Positions 27,094-35,232 of a DNA stretch of 64,000 nt are shown in pieces. Numbering within the stretch: position 1 is the stretch's first letter; the number at the start of each line of letters is the position of its first letter. A program made the translations under genes and the position numbers. Under the pieces are notes generated by a model. That model saw only the letters and a list, made by a program, of their open reading frames with translations, was not told where the DNA came from and searched no databases. Source of the DNA: JBGPEQ01 sp050180895 (lineage in GTDB: Bacteria; Pseudomonadota; Alphaproteobacteria; Dongiales; Dongiaceae); the NCBI GenBank assembly GCA_050180895.1, contig JBFXDS010000001.1:868001-932000 (forward strand), in the 5' to 3' direction.

Positions 27094-27786
27094 ATGATCG
27101 ACCTCTACACGGACACCACGCCCAACGGCTACAAGGTCCACATCATGCTGGAGGAGGTGGGGCTGTCCTACACCGTCCACCATGTCGACATCGGCAAGGG
27201 CGACCAGTTCAAGCCGGAGTTCCTCGCCATCAGCCCCAACAACAAGATCCCGGCGATCGTCGATCGCGACGGCCCCGGCGGCAAGCCCTACGCCATGATG
27301 GAATCCGGCGCCATCCTGATGTACCTCGCCGACAAGACCGGCAAGCTCTGGCCCAAGGAGACCCGCGCCCGCTACGACGTCGCCCAGTGGCTGTTCTTCC
27401 AGATGGGGCATATCGGTCCGATGCTCGGCCAGGCGCACCATTTCCGCATGTACGCGCCGGAGCAGATTCCCTATGCGGTCGACCGCTACACCAAGGAGGC
27501 GAAGCGCCTCTACGGCGTCGTCGACAAGCGGCTCAGGGATCACGCGTACCTCGCCGGCGACTACTCCATCGCCGACATCGCCTGCTGGCCCTGGATGCGG
27601 CGCCCGGAGCGCCAGGGCGTCGACCGCGCCGACTATCCGAACTTCGTGCGCTGGTTCGATGCCATTGCCGCGCGCCCCGCCGTCGATCGCGGCCTCGCCG
27701 TCCTCGCCGACAAGGCCCGCGCCGCCCCCATGGACGCCAAGGCCAAGGAGATCCTGTTCGGCGCCACCCAGTACCAGAAGCGCTAG
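27094..27786 (+). CDS. Glutathione S-transferase, YfcG/Ure2-like
   Basis: 230 aa cytosolic thiol transferase of the nu/YfcG group, which work as disulfide-bond reductases with glutathione. TPNGYKVHIMLEEVGL, VHHVDIGKGDQFKPEFLAI, SPNNKIPAIVDRD and MMESGAILMYLADKTGKL are all typical, and the C-terminal domain contains YSIADIACWPWMR. It begins 19 bp after the tailed GST and is surely co-transcribed with it. Confidence 0.92.
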   Translation: MIDLYTDTTPNGYKVHIMLEEVGLSYTVHHVDIGKGDQFKPEFLAISPNNKIPAIVDRDGPGGKPYAMMESGAILMYLADKTGKLWPKETRARYDVAQWLFFQMGHIGPMLGQAHHFRMYAPEQIPYAVDRYTKEAKRLYGVVDKRLRDHAYLAGDYSIADIACWPWMRRPERQGVDRADYPNFVRWFDAIAARPAVDRGLAVLADKARAAPMDAKAKEILFGATQYQKR

Positions 27787-27815
27787 CGCCGGGAATCACG
27801 GATGGCTGAGACAGG

Positions 27816-27925
27816 CCCTCGCCCCCACCCTCTCCCGCCGCGCGGGCGAGGGGGCGACCAAAACCGGCCGCTGCTCCAGCGTCCCCTCTCCCGCGCGAGC
27901 GGGAGAGGGACAGGGTGAGGGTGAG
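27816..27925. repeat. Palindromic repeat element (CCCTCTCCCGC family)
   Basis: About 110 bp built of two related hairpins in inverted arrangement. The best is CCCTCTCCCGC (27884-27894), a GCGA loop, and GCGGGAGAGGG (27899-27909), an 11-bp perfect stem. The outer arms (CCCCCACCCTCTCCCGC near 27822 and the reverse complement near 27915) pair imperfectly. It is a common type of dispersed repeat in high-GC Proteobacteria and could end transcription from the GST pair. Confidence 0.75.
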
Positions 27926-27938
27926 TCACTCTCCTGTG

Positions 27939-29099
27939 ATGGGGAATATGAGCGGCCGCATGCCCGAGCTCGACATCGCCACGCGCGTCGCCCAGGCGCT
28001 CGGCGCCCACGATCCGGCGACCGGCGCCCTCGTGCCGCCGCTCCACAGCGCCACCACCTACGCGCGCGACGCCGACTACCGCCTGCCTGGCGCGTGGAGC
28101 TACGGCCGTCCGCACAACCCGACCGTCGAGGCCGCCGAGGCGGTGCTGCGCGCGATCGAGGGCGGCGGCGCCGCGCTGCTGTTCTCCTCGGGCATGGCCG
28201 CGGCGACCGCCGTCTTCCAGTCGCTGAAGCCCGGCGATCACGTCGTCGCGCCCAAGGTGATGTACTGGGCGCTGCGCAGCTACCTGATCGAGTCGCTGCG
28301 GCCCTGGGGCGTCGCCGTCGACCTCGTCGACATGACCGATCTGCGGGCGCTGGCGGCGGCGATACGTCCCGGCCGCACGCGCCTGGTGTGGGTCGAGACT
28401 CCGGCCAACCCGACCTGGGAGGTGACGGACATCGCCGCCGCGGCCGATATCGCGCACAAGGCCGGCGCCGTCCTCGCCGTCGACAGCACCGCGGCGACCC
28501 CGGTGCTGACCCGGCCGCTGGAGCATGGCGCCGACCTCGTCATGCACTCGGCCACCAAGTACCTGAACGGCCACAGCGACGTTCTGGCCGGCGTGCTGGT
28601 CGCCGCGCGCGACGACGCGCTCTGGCAGCGCATCGCGCGGACGCGCTGGGAAGGCGGCGCGGTGCTCGGCGGCTTCGAGGCGTGGCTGCTGCTGCGCGGC
28701 CTGCGCACCCTGGTGGTGCGCGTGCGGCAGGCGAGCCGCAGCGCCCAGGCGATCGCCGAGCACTGCCTCGGCCATGCCGGGATCACGCAGGTGCTCTATC
28801 CCGGCCTCGGCAACGATCCCGGCCATGCGGTGGCCAGCCGCCAGATGTCCGGCGGCTTCGGCGGCATGCTGTCGATTCGCGTCAGGGGCGGGCGCGCGGC
28901 GGCGTTGGCGGTCGCCGGGCGGTTGCGGCTCTTCGCGCGCGCGACGTCGCTCGGCGGCGTCGAGAGCCTGGTGGAGCATCGCGCCAGCATCGAAGGGCCG
29001 GACAGTCCGGTGCCGGCCGATCTGCTGCGGCTGTCGGTGGGGATCGAAGCGGCCGGCGACCTGATCGCGGATCTCGATCAGGCGCTGGCGCGGCCGTGA
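27939..29099 (+). CDS. Cys/Met metabolism PLP-dependent enzyme (cystathionine gamma-synthase/lyase family)
   Basis: About 386 aa, fold type I. The Schiff-base lysine is in MHSATKYLNGHSDVLAG. SYGRPHNPTVEAAEAVLRA, ALLFSSGMAAATAVFQSLKP and SLGGVESLVEHRAS are typical of transsulfuration enzymes. SLGGVESL with EHRAS instead of a TH/SH ligand pattern makes the exact reaction unsure (cystathionine beta- or gamma-lyase, or a gamma-synthase). Several Met codons (27939, 27948, 27960) could start it; GGGGA sits between the first two. No other sulfur genes are adjacent. Confidence 0.88.
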   Translation: MGNMSGRMPELDIATRVAQALGAHDPATGALVPPLHSATTYARDADYRLPGAWSYGRPHNPTVEAAEAVLRAIEGGGAALLFSSGMAAATAVFQSLKPGDHVVAPKVMYWALRSYLIESLRPWGVAVDLVDMTDLRALAAAIRPGRTRLVWVETPANPTWEVTDIAAAADIAHKAGAVLAVDSTAATPVLTRPLEHGADLVMHSATKYLNGHSDVLAGVLVAARDDALWQRIARTRWEGGAVLGGFEAWLLLRGLRTLVVRVRQASRSAQAIAEHCLGHAGITQVLYPGLGNDPGHAVASRQMSGGFGGMLSIRVRGGRAAALAVAGRLRLFARATSLGGVESLVEHRASIEGPDSPVPADLLRLSVGIEAAGDLIADLDQALARP

Positions 29100-29187
29100 G
29101 CCATCGCCGGCGGGCTCGCCGGCTCGGCGGCGCTGCGGGATGCGCCGGAAGCCGGTGGAATGCGCTGGTCGACGATCGGCGGCGGGA

Positions 29188-29397
29188 TCAAAGAGTCGCG
29201 GCCGACGCGCCGAACCCGATGTTCGCCGACGGCGCGATCGCGCGCTTGGCCGCCATCATCGTGACGAGCTCGCGGCGCGCGTTCTCGAGGCACGCCTTCT
29301 CGCGCGCATCCTCGCGGTCGAACACGTCCAGGCAGGACAGCTTGATCTCGACAAGATCGATCAGGGTCTCGATTGAGCGCTTGGACAAGGACGACAT
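29188..29397 (-). CDS. Small conserved hypothetical protein
   Basis: 69 aa, predicted all-helical: MSSLSKRSIETLIDLVEIKL then SCLDVFDREDAREKACLENA and RRELVTMMAAKR. A textbook GGGAGGTTTCA site directly before the ATG at 29397 sets the start and shows it is a real gene. I believe similar small proteins occur in Alphaproteobacteria but know no function. It is convergent with the PLP-enzyme gene. Confidence 0.65.
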   Translation of the reverse strand: MSSLSKRSIETLIDLVEIKLSCLDVFDREDAREKACLENARRELVTMMAAKRAIAPSANIGFGASAATL

Positions 29398-29508
29398 TGA
29401 AACCTCCCATACTCCATCCTGGTTCGAATACTCGCGCTCCATTCCTTAAAATCGGGTCAATGTGGTTTGCGCGGCACCTACCAAATCGCGCGCGCCGACA
29501 CGGGCAAA

Positions 29509-29537
29509 TTGACAAGCCCGGGGTCGACCCGTAGAAG
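29509..29537 (+). promoter_or_regulatory. Promoter of tRNA-Ser
   Basis: A perfect TTGACA (29509-29514), 17-bp spacer and TAGAAG (29532-29537). The expected start near 29544 leaves about 30 nt of 5' leader before the mature tRNA. Confidence 0.65.
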
Positions 29538-29572
29538 GGCGGCGCATACGCCGTGGCGCAAGCCGCTCATGC

Positions 29573-29666
29573 GGAGGGGTGGCCGAGTGGCTGAAGGCGG
29601 CGGTTTGCTAAACCGTTATAGGGCCCTAAAGCCCTATCGGGGGTTCGAATCCCCCTCCCTCCGCCA
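29573..29666 (+). tRNA. tRNA-Ser (anticodon GCU)
   Basis: 94-nt class II tRNA with encoded CCA. Acceptor GGAGGGG pairs with TCCCTCC, discriminator G, then CCA. The D-arm region is TGGCCGAGTGGCTGAAGGC, the anticodon loop is TTTGCTAAA (GCT reads AGC/AGU), a long variable arm AGGGCCCTAAAGCCCT follows, and the T-arm is GGGGG TTCGAAT CCCCC. The G20 and long variable arm are serine identity features. Confidence 0.97.
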
Positions 29667-29671
29667 GCTAT

Positions 29672-29751
29672 CCCAACCGTCTTCGGTTGGGTCGCTAACC
29701 GAATCAAGGGACCGATCTTCGCTTCTCACAAAGAGGATGAAGATCGGTCCC
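29672..29751 (+). terminator. Hairpins downstream of tRNA-Ser
   Basis: Two stems follow the tRNA. CCCAACCG-TCTT-CGGTTGGG (29672-29691) is an 8-bp stem with a tetraloop. GGGACCGATCTTC (29708-29720) pairs with GAAGATCGGTCCC (29739-29751), 13 bp around an 18-nt loop. Neither has a clear U-run, so processing or factor-assisted termination is more likely than classical intrinsic termination. Confidence 0.5.
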
Positions 29752-29902
29752 TGATCGCGCCGTTAACCACATTCGCTCCATCCGGGCAGACGCGGCGCCG
29801 GCCACACACCGGCCTCGTTCGGCGCGTCGCCGCGCGGATCGCTACGTCATGTACAGCAGCGTTCCGGCACGGGGTCTGGTGCGTCACCTTGTCGCGGCGC
29901 GG

Positions 29903-31489
29903 TCAATAGCCCATCGCGCCGCCGTCCATGCGCGGCTCGGAGCCGGCGGTGAGCACGCCGCTCTGCCAGTCGATCCAGATGGCGTGGCCGCCGCCGAGCG
30001 GCTCCGGCGATTGCTCCACGCGATGGCCGCGCGCCGCCAGGCCGGCGACGGCGTCCGCGGGCACGCCGCGCTCCGCCAGGACGATGCCGTCCTTGTAGAA
30101 CACGCGCGCCATGTCCAGCGCCTCCTGCATGTCGCAGCCGAAATCCAGCAGGTTGGTGAGCACATGCGTGTGGCCGAAGGGTTGATAGTCGCCGCCCATG
30201 ACGCCGTAAGGCATCAGCGCGCGGCCGTCCCTCATCGCCATGCCCGGCATGATCGTGTGCAAGGGCCGCTTGCCGGGCGCGATGCAGTTGGGATGGCCGG
30301 GATCGACGCGGAAGCCGGACCCGCGGTTCTGCAGCACGATGCCGGTGTTCGGCGTGACGATGCCGCTGCCGAAGCTGTGATAGACGGAGTTGATGAAGCT
30401 CACCGCATTGCGGTCGCGGTCGACGACGCAGAAATAGACCGTATCGCTCTTGCGCAGCAGCGGCGGCGGCAGGTCGGTCATGGCGCGGTCGGGGTCGATG
30501 CGCGCCCGCAGCCGGGCCGCATAGTCCGGTGACAGCAAGTCCTCCACCGGCACCGGCGCCTTGGCCATGTCGGCGACGAACGCGTTGCGGTCGCGATAGG
30601 CGAGGCGTCCCGCCTCGATCTCCAGATGCAGCCGGGCGGCCGACAACGGCCCCAGCTTGCCGTAGTCGAACCCCGACAGAATGTTGAGCATGATGAGGGC
30701 GGTGATGCCCTGGTTGTTGGGCGGGATCTGGCAGATCTCCACGTCGCGATAGGTCGTGCGGATCGGCGTCACATAGTCGGGCTTGTTGCCGGCGAAATCA
30801 TCCAGCGTATGCAGCCCGCCGAGCTGGCGCAGGTAGGAGACGATGTCTTCTGCCGCCGGGCCGGTATAGAAGCCGTTGCGTCCTTCCTTGCCGATCGTCT
30901 TCAGCGTTGCCGCCAGCTGCGGGTTGCGGATGACCTCGCCCGGCTTCGGTGCGCGTCCGTTCGGCAGGAAGATGCGGGCGGCGTTGGGGTCGCGGCGCAG
31001 CAGTTCGACCGCGACATCCCACGCCCAGCTGACGCGGCTGTGCACGGGAAAGCCGCGCTCGGCGTAGCGGATCGCCGGCTGCAGCAGCTCCTCCAGGCTC
31101 TTCGTGCCATGATCGGCCACCAGCCGGGCCCACGCATCGATGGCGCCGGGCACCGTCACCGCATGCGGATCGTAGGGCGGTATCGCGGCGAGGCCGCGAT
31201 CCAGATACCATTCCGCCGTCGCAGCCCGCGGCGCGCGGCCGGAGCCGTTGAGGCCGATGAGCGGCCCCTGGCCCTTGGGCGCATAGAGGACGAAGCAGTC
31301 GCCGCCGATGCCGGTTTGGTTGGGCTCGACCACCGCGAGCACGGCCGCCGCGGCGACGGCGGCGTCGATGGCGTTGCCGCCGCGGCGCAGCATGTCGACG
31401 GCCGTTGACGTGGCCAGCGGGTTCGGCGTCGCGGCCATGCCCTCGGTGGCGTGAACGGGTGAGCGGCCGGGAAGCTGGAAATCGCGCAT
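29903..31489 (-). CDS. ggt: Gamma-glutamyltransferase family protein (no signal peptide)
   Basis: Ntn-hydrolase that cleaves gamma-glutamyl bonds, about 528 aa from MRDFQLPGRSPVHATEGM. A GGAAAG site favours this start over an ATG 42 bp upstream. N-terminal family stretch: MLRRGGNAIDAAVAAAAVLA and QTGIGGDCFVLY. The self-processing nucleophile Thr is in RKSDTVYFCVVDRDRNAVSF (about Thr350). SFGSGIVTPNTGIVLQN and YGVMGGDYQPFGH follow. Unlike E. coli GGT there is no signal peptide, so it should act in the cytosol, like YwrD. It is the last gene of the peptide-importer operon, which would supply its substrate. Confidence 0.92.
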   Translation of the reverse strand: MRDFQLPGRSPVHATEGMAATPNPLATSTAVDMLRRGGNAIDAAVAAAAVLAVVEPNQTGIGGDCFVLYAPKGQGPLIGLNGSGRAPRAATAEWYLDRGLAAIPPYDPHAVTVPGAIDAWARLVADHGTKSLEELLQPAIRYAERGFPVHSRVSWAWDVAVELLRRDPNAARIFLPNGRAPKPGEVIRNPQLAATLKTIGKEGRNGFYTGPAAEDIVSYLRQLGGLHTLDDFAGNKPDYVTPIRTTYRDVEICQIPPNNQGITALIMLNILSGFDYGKLGPLSAARLHLEIEAGRLAYRDRNAFVADMAKAPVPVEDLLSPDYAARLRARIDPDRAMTDLPPPLLRKSDTVYFCVVDRDRNAVSFINSVYHSFGSGIVTPNTGIVLQNRGSGFRVDPGHPNCIAPGKRPLHTIMPGMAMRDGRALMPYGVMGGDYQPFGHTHVLTNLLDFGCDMQEALDMARVFYKDGIVLAERGVPADAVAGLAARGHRVEQSPEPLGGGHAIWIDWQSGVLTAGSEPRMDGGAMGY

Positions 31490-31583
31490 CGGCTGAGTGT
31501 CTTTCCGTGCTGGCAGATCATTGACGGCCATTCAACCGTGCGGACGGCGACCTGGCAACGTCGGAGACGCAACCGTTAAGACG

Positions 31584-32360
31584 TCATGCGAACTCGACGA
31601 ACTTGTCGACTGCCGCGCGGTCGTAGCCGAGGCTGGCTTGCAACAGCTGCTGCGTGTAGGGATGGCTCGGCGTGCCGTTGCGGAGTTGATCCGTCGTCAG
31701 CTCTTCGACGATGCGGCCGTTCTGCATGACAGCCAGGCGGCTGCACATGTGCGCGACCACCGCGAAATTATGACTGACCAGCACATAGGTGAAGCCGTGC
31801 TCGCGGCGCAGGCGGCTCAACAGGTTGAGGATTTCCGCCTGGACGGATACGTCGAGCGCAGAGGTCGGTTCGTCGAGCAACAGCAGGCGCGGTTCGAGGA
31901 TGAGGGCGCGGCCGATGGCGACGCGCTGCCGCTGGCCTCCCGACAGCTGATGCGGATAGCGATACCGGAATGACGCGTCGAGTCCGACGTCCTCGAGCAC
32001 CGTCTCGATACGCCGGTCGGCGTCGCCGATCCCGTGAATGGCGAGCGGTTCAACCAGTGCCCGGTCCACCGTATGTCGCGGATGGAGCGAGCCATAGGGG
32101 TCCTGGAACACCATCTGCACGAGCTTGTGGAAGGCACGGGTGCGTCGGGGCGTCTGGCGCTTGCCGCCGATCGACATCTCGCCGCTCCAGTTCAAGATCA
32201 GCCCGCACAGCGCGCGCAGAACGGTGGACTTGCCGGATCCGGATTCGCCGACCAGGCCGAAGACCTCGCCCGACGCGACGGCAAAATCGATCCCGCGGAC
32301 CGCGTGCACCGCGTGCGGTCCGCGCCCGAACGTGATGTGCAGGTCGTTGACGGCGATCAT
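31584..32360 (-). CDS. DppF-like peptide ABC transporter ATPase
   Basis: 258 aa from the ATG that overlaps the upstream ATPase stop (ATGA). Walker A is LVGESGSGKSTVLRAL, signature QLSGGQRQRVAIGRAL, Walker B LLLLDEPTSALDVS, and switch VSHNFAVVAHM. QMVFQDPYGSLHPRHTV is a DppF/OppF marker. The usual C-terminal oligopeptide-transporter extension is short. It energises uptake with the DppD-like partner. Confidence 0.93.
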   Translation of the reverse strand: MIAVNDLHITFGRGPHAVHAVRGIDFAVASGEVFGLVGESGSGKSTVLRALCGLILNWSGEMSIGGKRQTPRRTRAFHKLVQMVFQDPYGSLHPRHTVDRALVEPLAIHGIGDADRRIETVLEDVGLDASFRYRYPHQLSGGQRQRVAIGRALILEPRLLLLDEPTSALDVSVQAEILNLLSRLRREHGFTYVLVSHNFAVVAHMCSRLAVMQNGRIVEELTTDQLRNGTPSHPYTQQLLQASLGYDRAAVDKFVEFA

Positions 32361-33241
32361 CGACCGGCCCGGTCGGTACGGGGTTCGGCCGGCCCGTCGG
32401 CCCAACCAGGGTCGCGTTGCAGCACCGGCAGATCCTGCCCCGCCTTGTCGATCTGCGGCAGCGACGCGAGCAGCCCGCGCGTATAAGGATGGCGTGCCTG
32501 CGCCAGTTCGCTGGCGCGGCAGCTCTCGACAATCCGGCCGCCGAACATGATCAAGACGCGGTCGCAGAACGACGCGACGAGATTGAGGTCGTGGCTGATG
32601 AAGATCAAGCCCATGCCGCGCTGGGTCACGAGATCGTCGATGATGGCGAGCACCTGCATCTGGACCGTCACGTCGAGCGCCGACGTCGGTTCGTCGGCGA
32701 TCAGCAGGTCCGGCCCCGGAACCAGCATCATCGCGATCATGATGCGCTGTCCCATGCCGCCTGACAGCTCGTGCGGGTAGGCGCGATAGACCCGCTCAGG
32801 ATCGCGGATGCGCACGGCCCGCAGTATCTCCATGGCCTTCGCGCGCGCCTGCGCGGCGCCGATGCGGGCATGGGCGCGGCAGGCCTCGGCCACCTGTCGC
32901 CCGACCGTCATGACCGGATTCAGCGAGAATTTCGGGTCCTGCATGACCATCGCGATGCGTCGGCCGCGGATGCCGCGAAGCTCGCGTTCGCTCGCCCGCA
33001 TCAGGTCGCGTCCGTCGAACCGGATGGCCGTTGCGGCGATCTCGCCGGGTGGCGGGACCAATCGCAGGATCGCCCGGCCCGTCATGGTCTTGCCGGAGCC
33101 GGATTCGCCGACGATCCCGAGCTTCTCGCGCCCGAGAGCGAAGCTGACGCCGCGCACGGCCGCGATCACGCCCTTGCTCGTGGGAATGCGGACGTGCAAG
33201 TCCTCGACGGTCAGGAGCGGAGCGTCGCCGGCGGCCGTCAT
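32357..33241 (-). CDS. DppD-like peptide ABC transporter ATPase
   Basis: 294 aa. Walker A is IVGESGSGKTMTGRAIL, signature ELSGGMGQRIMIAMML, Walker B LLIADEPTSALDVTVQ, and H-loop ISHDLNLVASF. MVMQDPKFSLNPVMTVGRQV is typical of DppD/OppD. The cysteine-rich C-terminal part of many DppD proteins is missing (the end is HPYTRGLLASLPQIDK plus about 30 residues). Overlaps both neighbouring genes by 4 bp. Confidence 0.93.
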   Translation of the reverse strand: MTAAGDAPLLTVEDLHVRIPTSKGVIAAVRGVSFALGREKLGIVGESGSGKTMTGRAILRLVPPPGEIAATAIRFDGRDLMRASERELRGIRGRRIAMVMQDPKFSLNPVMTVGRQVAEACRAHARIGAAQARAKAMEILRAVRIRDPERVYRAYPHELSGGMGQRIMIAMMLVPGPDLLIADEPTSALDVTVQMQVLAIIDDLVTQRGMGLIFISHDLNLVASFCDRVLIMFGGRIVESCRASELAQARHPYTRGLLASLPQIDKAGQDLPVLQRDPGWADGPAEPRTDRAGR

Positions 33242-34155
33242 CGCTGCTTCGGGTCGAGCACGTCGCGCAATCCGTCGCCCAGCAGGTTGAAGCCGAGGCT
33301 GGCGGCGAAGATGGCCACGCCCGGAACCGTCGCGACCCACCAGTGATCGAGCAGGAACTGGCGGCCGGTGGCGATCATGGCGCCCCATTCCGGCGCCGGG
33401 GGCTGCGCGCCCAGACCGAGAAAGCCGAGACCGGCGGCGGTGATGATGATTCCCGCCATGTCGAGCGTCAGGCGGATGATGAGCGACGACACGCATAGCG
33501 GGGTGACGTGTCGCAGGATGATCCGCAGCGATGACGCGCCCTGCAGCCGCACCGCGTTGATGAAGTCGCTGTTGCGCAGGGTCAATGTCTCGGCGCGGGC
33601 GACGCGCGCATAGGGCGGCCAGGCGGTGATGGCGATGGCGATGACGGCGTTCTCGATGCCCGGCCCGATGGCGGCGACGAACGCCAGGGCCATCACCAGC
33701 CGGGGAAAGGCAAGAAAGATGTCGGTGATCCGCATGAGCAGGGTGTCGACCCAGCCGCCGAGATAGCCGGCGATGGTGCCGACGAGCAGACCGATCGGGG
33801 CGACGATAATCGCCACGAGCACGACGATGTAGAGGGTGAGGCGGCTGCCGTGGACGACGCGCGTATAGATGTCGCGGCCGAGCTCGTCGGTGCCGAACCA
33901 GTCGTCGGCCGACGGCGGCAGCAAGCGTCGGGTCAGGTCCTGCTCGAAGGGAGAGCCGGGCGCGAGGAGCGGCGCGATCAACGCCACCAGCATGAGCAGG
34001 GCAACGATGAGGAGTCCGGCGACGGCCAGAGGATTGCGGAAGAAAACGAGCGTGCCGAGATAGAACCGGCCGAGGCGCGCCTGCCAGCGCGATTGCGGCG
34101 CATCGGCGAGCAGCCAGGCGCGGAGATTCTGGTTTGCCGGCCCGACGACGCTCAT
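33238..34155 (-). CDS. DppC-like peptide ABC transporter permease
   Basis: 305 aa inner-membrane permease with about six segments. The N-terminal cytosolic region precedes FFRNPLAVAGLLIVALLMLV. HWFGTDELGRDI-type sequence (here DDWFGTDELGRDIYTRVVHG) is the DppC/OppC hallmark. The ATPase-contact loop is around ARAETLTLRNSDFINAVRLQ. Starts at the ATG overlapping the DppB-like stop. Confidence 0.94.
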   Translation of the reverse strand: MSVVGPANQNLRAWLLADAPQSRWQARLGRFYLGTLVFFRNPLAVAGLLIVALLMLVALIAPLLAPGSPFEQDLTRRLLPPSADDWFGTDELGRDIYTRVVHGSRLTLYIVVLVAIIVAPIGLLVGTIAGYLGGWVDTLLMRITDIFLAFPRLVMALAFVAAIGPGIENAVIAIAITAWPPYARVARAETLTLRNSDFINAVRLQGASSLRIILRHVTPLCVSSLIIRLTLDMAGIIITAAGLGFLGLGAQPPAPEWGAMIATGRQFLLDHWWVATVPGVAIFAASLGFNLLGDGLRDVLDPKQR

Positions 34156-35210
34156 CGGGCCCTCGGATCGAACAGGCGATAGAGCAGATCGGACAGAAGA
34201 TTGAGGCCGATGAAGGCCGTGCCGACGACGATGGTGCCGCCGAGCACGGCATTCATGTCGGCATTGAACAGCGAATCCGTGATGTAGCGCCCGAGCCCTG
34301 GCCAGGCGAAGACGGTTTCCGTCAGCACCGCTCCTTCCAGCAGCGAGGCGTAGCTCAGGGCGATGACGGTCACCAGCGGCACCATCACGTTGCCGAGCGC
34401 GTGGCGCCAGATGACGCGGAACTCCGACAGCCCCTTGACCCGCGCCGTCGTCACATACTCCTGCCGCAGCTGCTCCAGCATGAACGAGCGGGTCATGCGG
34501 CTGATGTAGGCGAGCGAGAAGTAGCCGAGGATGCCCACCGGCAGCACGAGATGACTGACGGCATTCCAGAAGATGTCCCATTCCTCCGCAAGGGCGGCAT
34601 CGATCAGCATCAATCCGGTGACCGGATCGACGATCCCGTCGTAGTAGACATCGATGCGGCCGGGCCCGGCGACCCAGTCGAGCCGCGCATAGAACAGCAA
34701 CAGCCCCATCAGCCCGAGCCAGAAGACGGGAACCGAGTAGCCCACCAGACCCAGCACGCGGATCAGGTGATCGAGCCAGCGCCCGTGCCACACAGCCGCG
34801 ATGACGCCGGCGGGCACGCCGACGAATACGCCGAGGAGCGTCGCCAGCGTCGCCAGTTCGATCGTGGCGGGAAAGAAATGCAGGATGTCGTCGATCACCG
34901 GGCGCGAGGTGATCACGGAGGTGCCGAAGTCTCCCTGCAGCACCTTCTGCAGATAGAGCCAGAACTGCTGATAGAGCGGGAGGTCGAGCCCGAGCTCCAG
35001 CCGCACCCGCTCGTAGACTTCCGGAAGCGCCCGATCGCCGACAATCGCCAGCACCGGGTCGATCGGCACCACGCGGCCGATGACGAAGGTAACCGCGATC
35101 AGTCCGAGAAAGGTAAGAACGACCGAGACGACGAGCCGCAGCGCGCCGACGGCATGCCCCGGCGGCAGCAAAATGCGCGCTGCCGCCGGGGCGCTCTCCT
35201 GCTGCGCCAC
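34152..35210 (-). CDS. DppB-like peptide ABC transporter permease
   Basis: 352 aa inner-membrane permease. PIDPVLAIVGDRALPEVYER is the family's extracytoplasmic helix region, DFGTSVITSRPVIDDI and FFPATIELATLATLLGVFVG follow, and the contact loop is RQEYVTTARVKGLSEFRVIW. ETVFAWPGLGRYITDSL is near the C-terminus. The N-terminal 20 residues are a longer polar tail than usual. Follows the binding-protein gene by 22 bp. Confidence 0.94.
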   Translation of the reverse strand: MAQQESAPAAARILLPPGHAVGALRLVVSVVLTFLGLIAVTFVIGRVVPIDPVLAIVGDRALPEVYERVRLELGLDLPLYQQFWLYLQKVLQGDFGTSVITSRPVIDDILHFFPATIELATLATLLGVFVGVPAGVIAAVWHGRWLDHLIRVLGLVGYSVPVFWLGLMGLLLFYARLDWVAGPGRIDVYYDGIVDPVTGLMLIDAALAEEWDIFWNAVSHLVLPVGILGYFSLAYISRMTRSFMLEQLRQEYVTTARVKGLSEFRVIWRHALGNVMVPLVTVIALSYASLLEGAVLTETVFAWPGLGRYITDSLFNADMNAVLGGTIVVGTAFIGLNLLSDLLYRLFDPRAR

Positions 35211-35232
35211 AGCCGAATATCGGCCGCTGGCG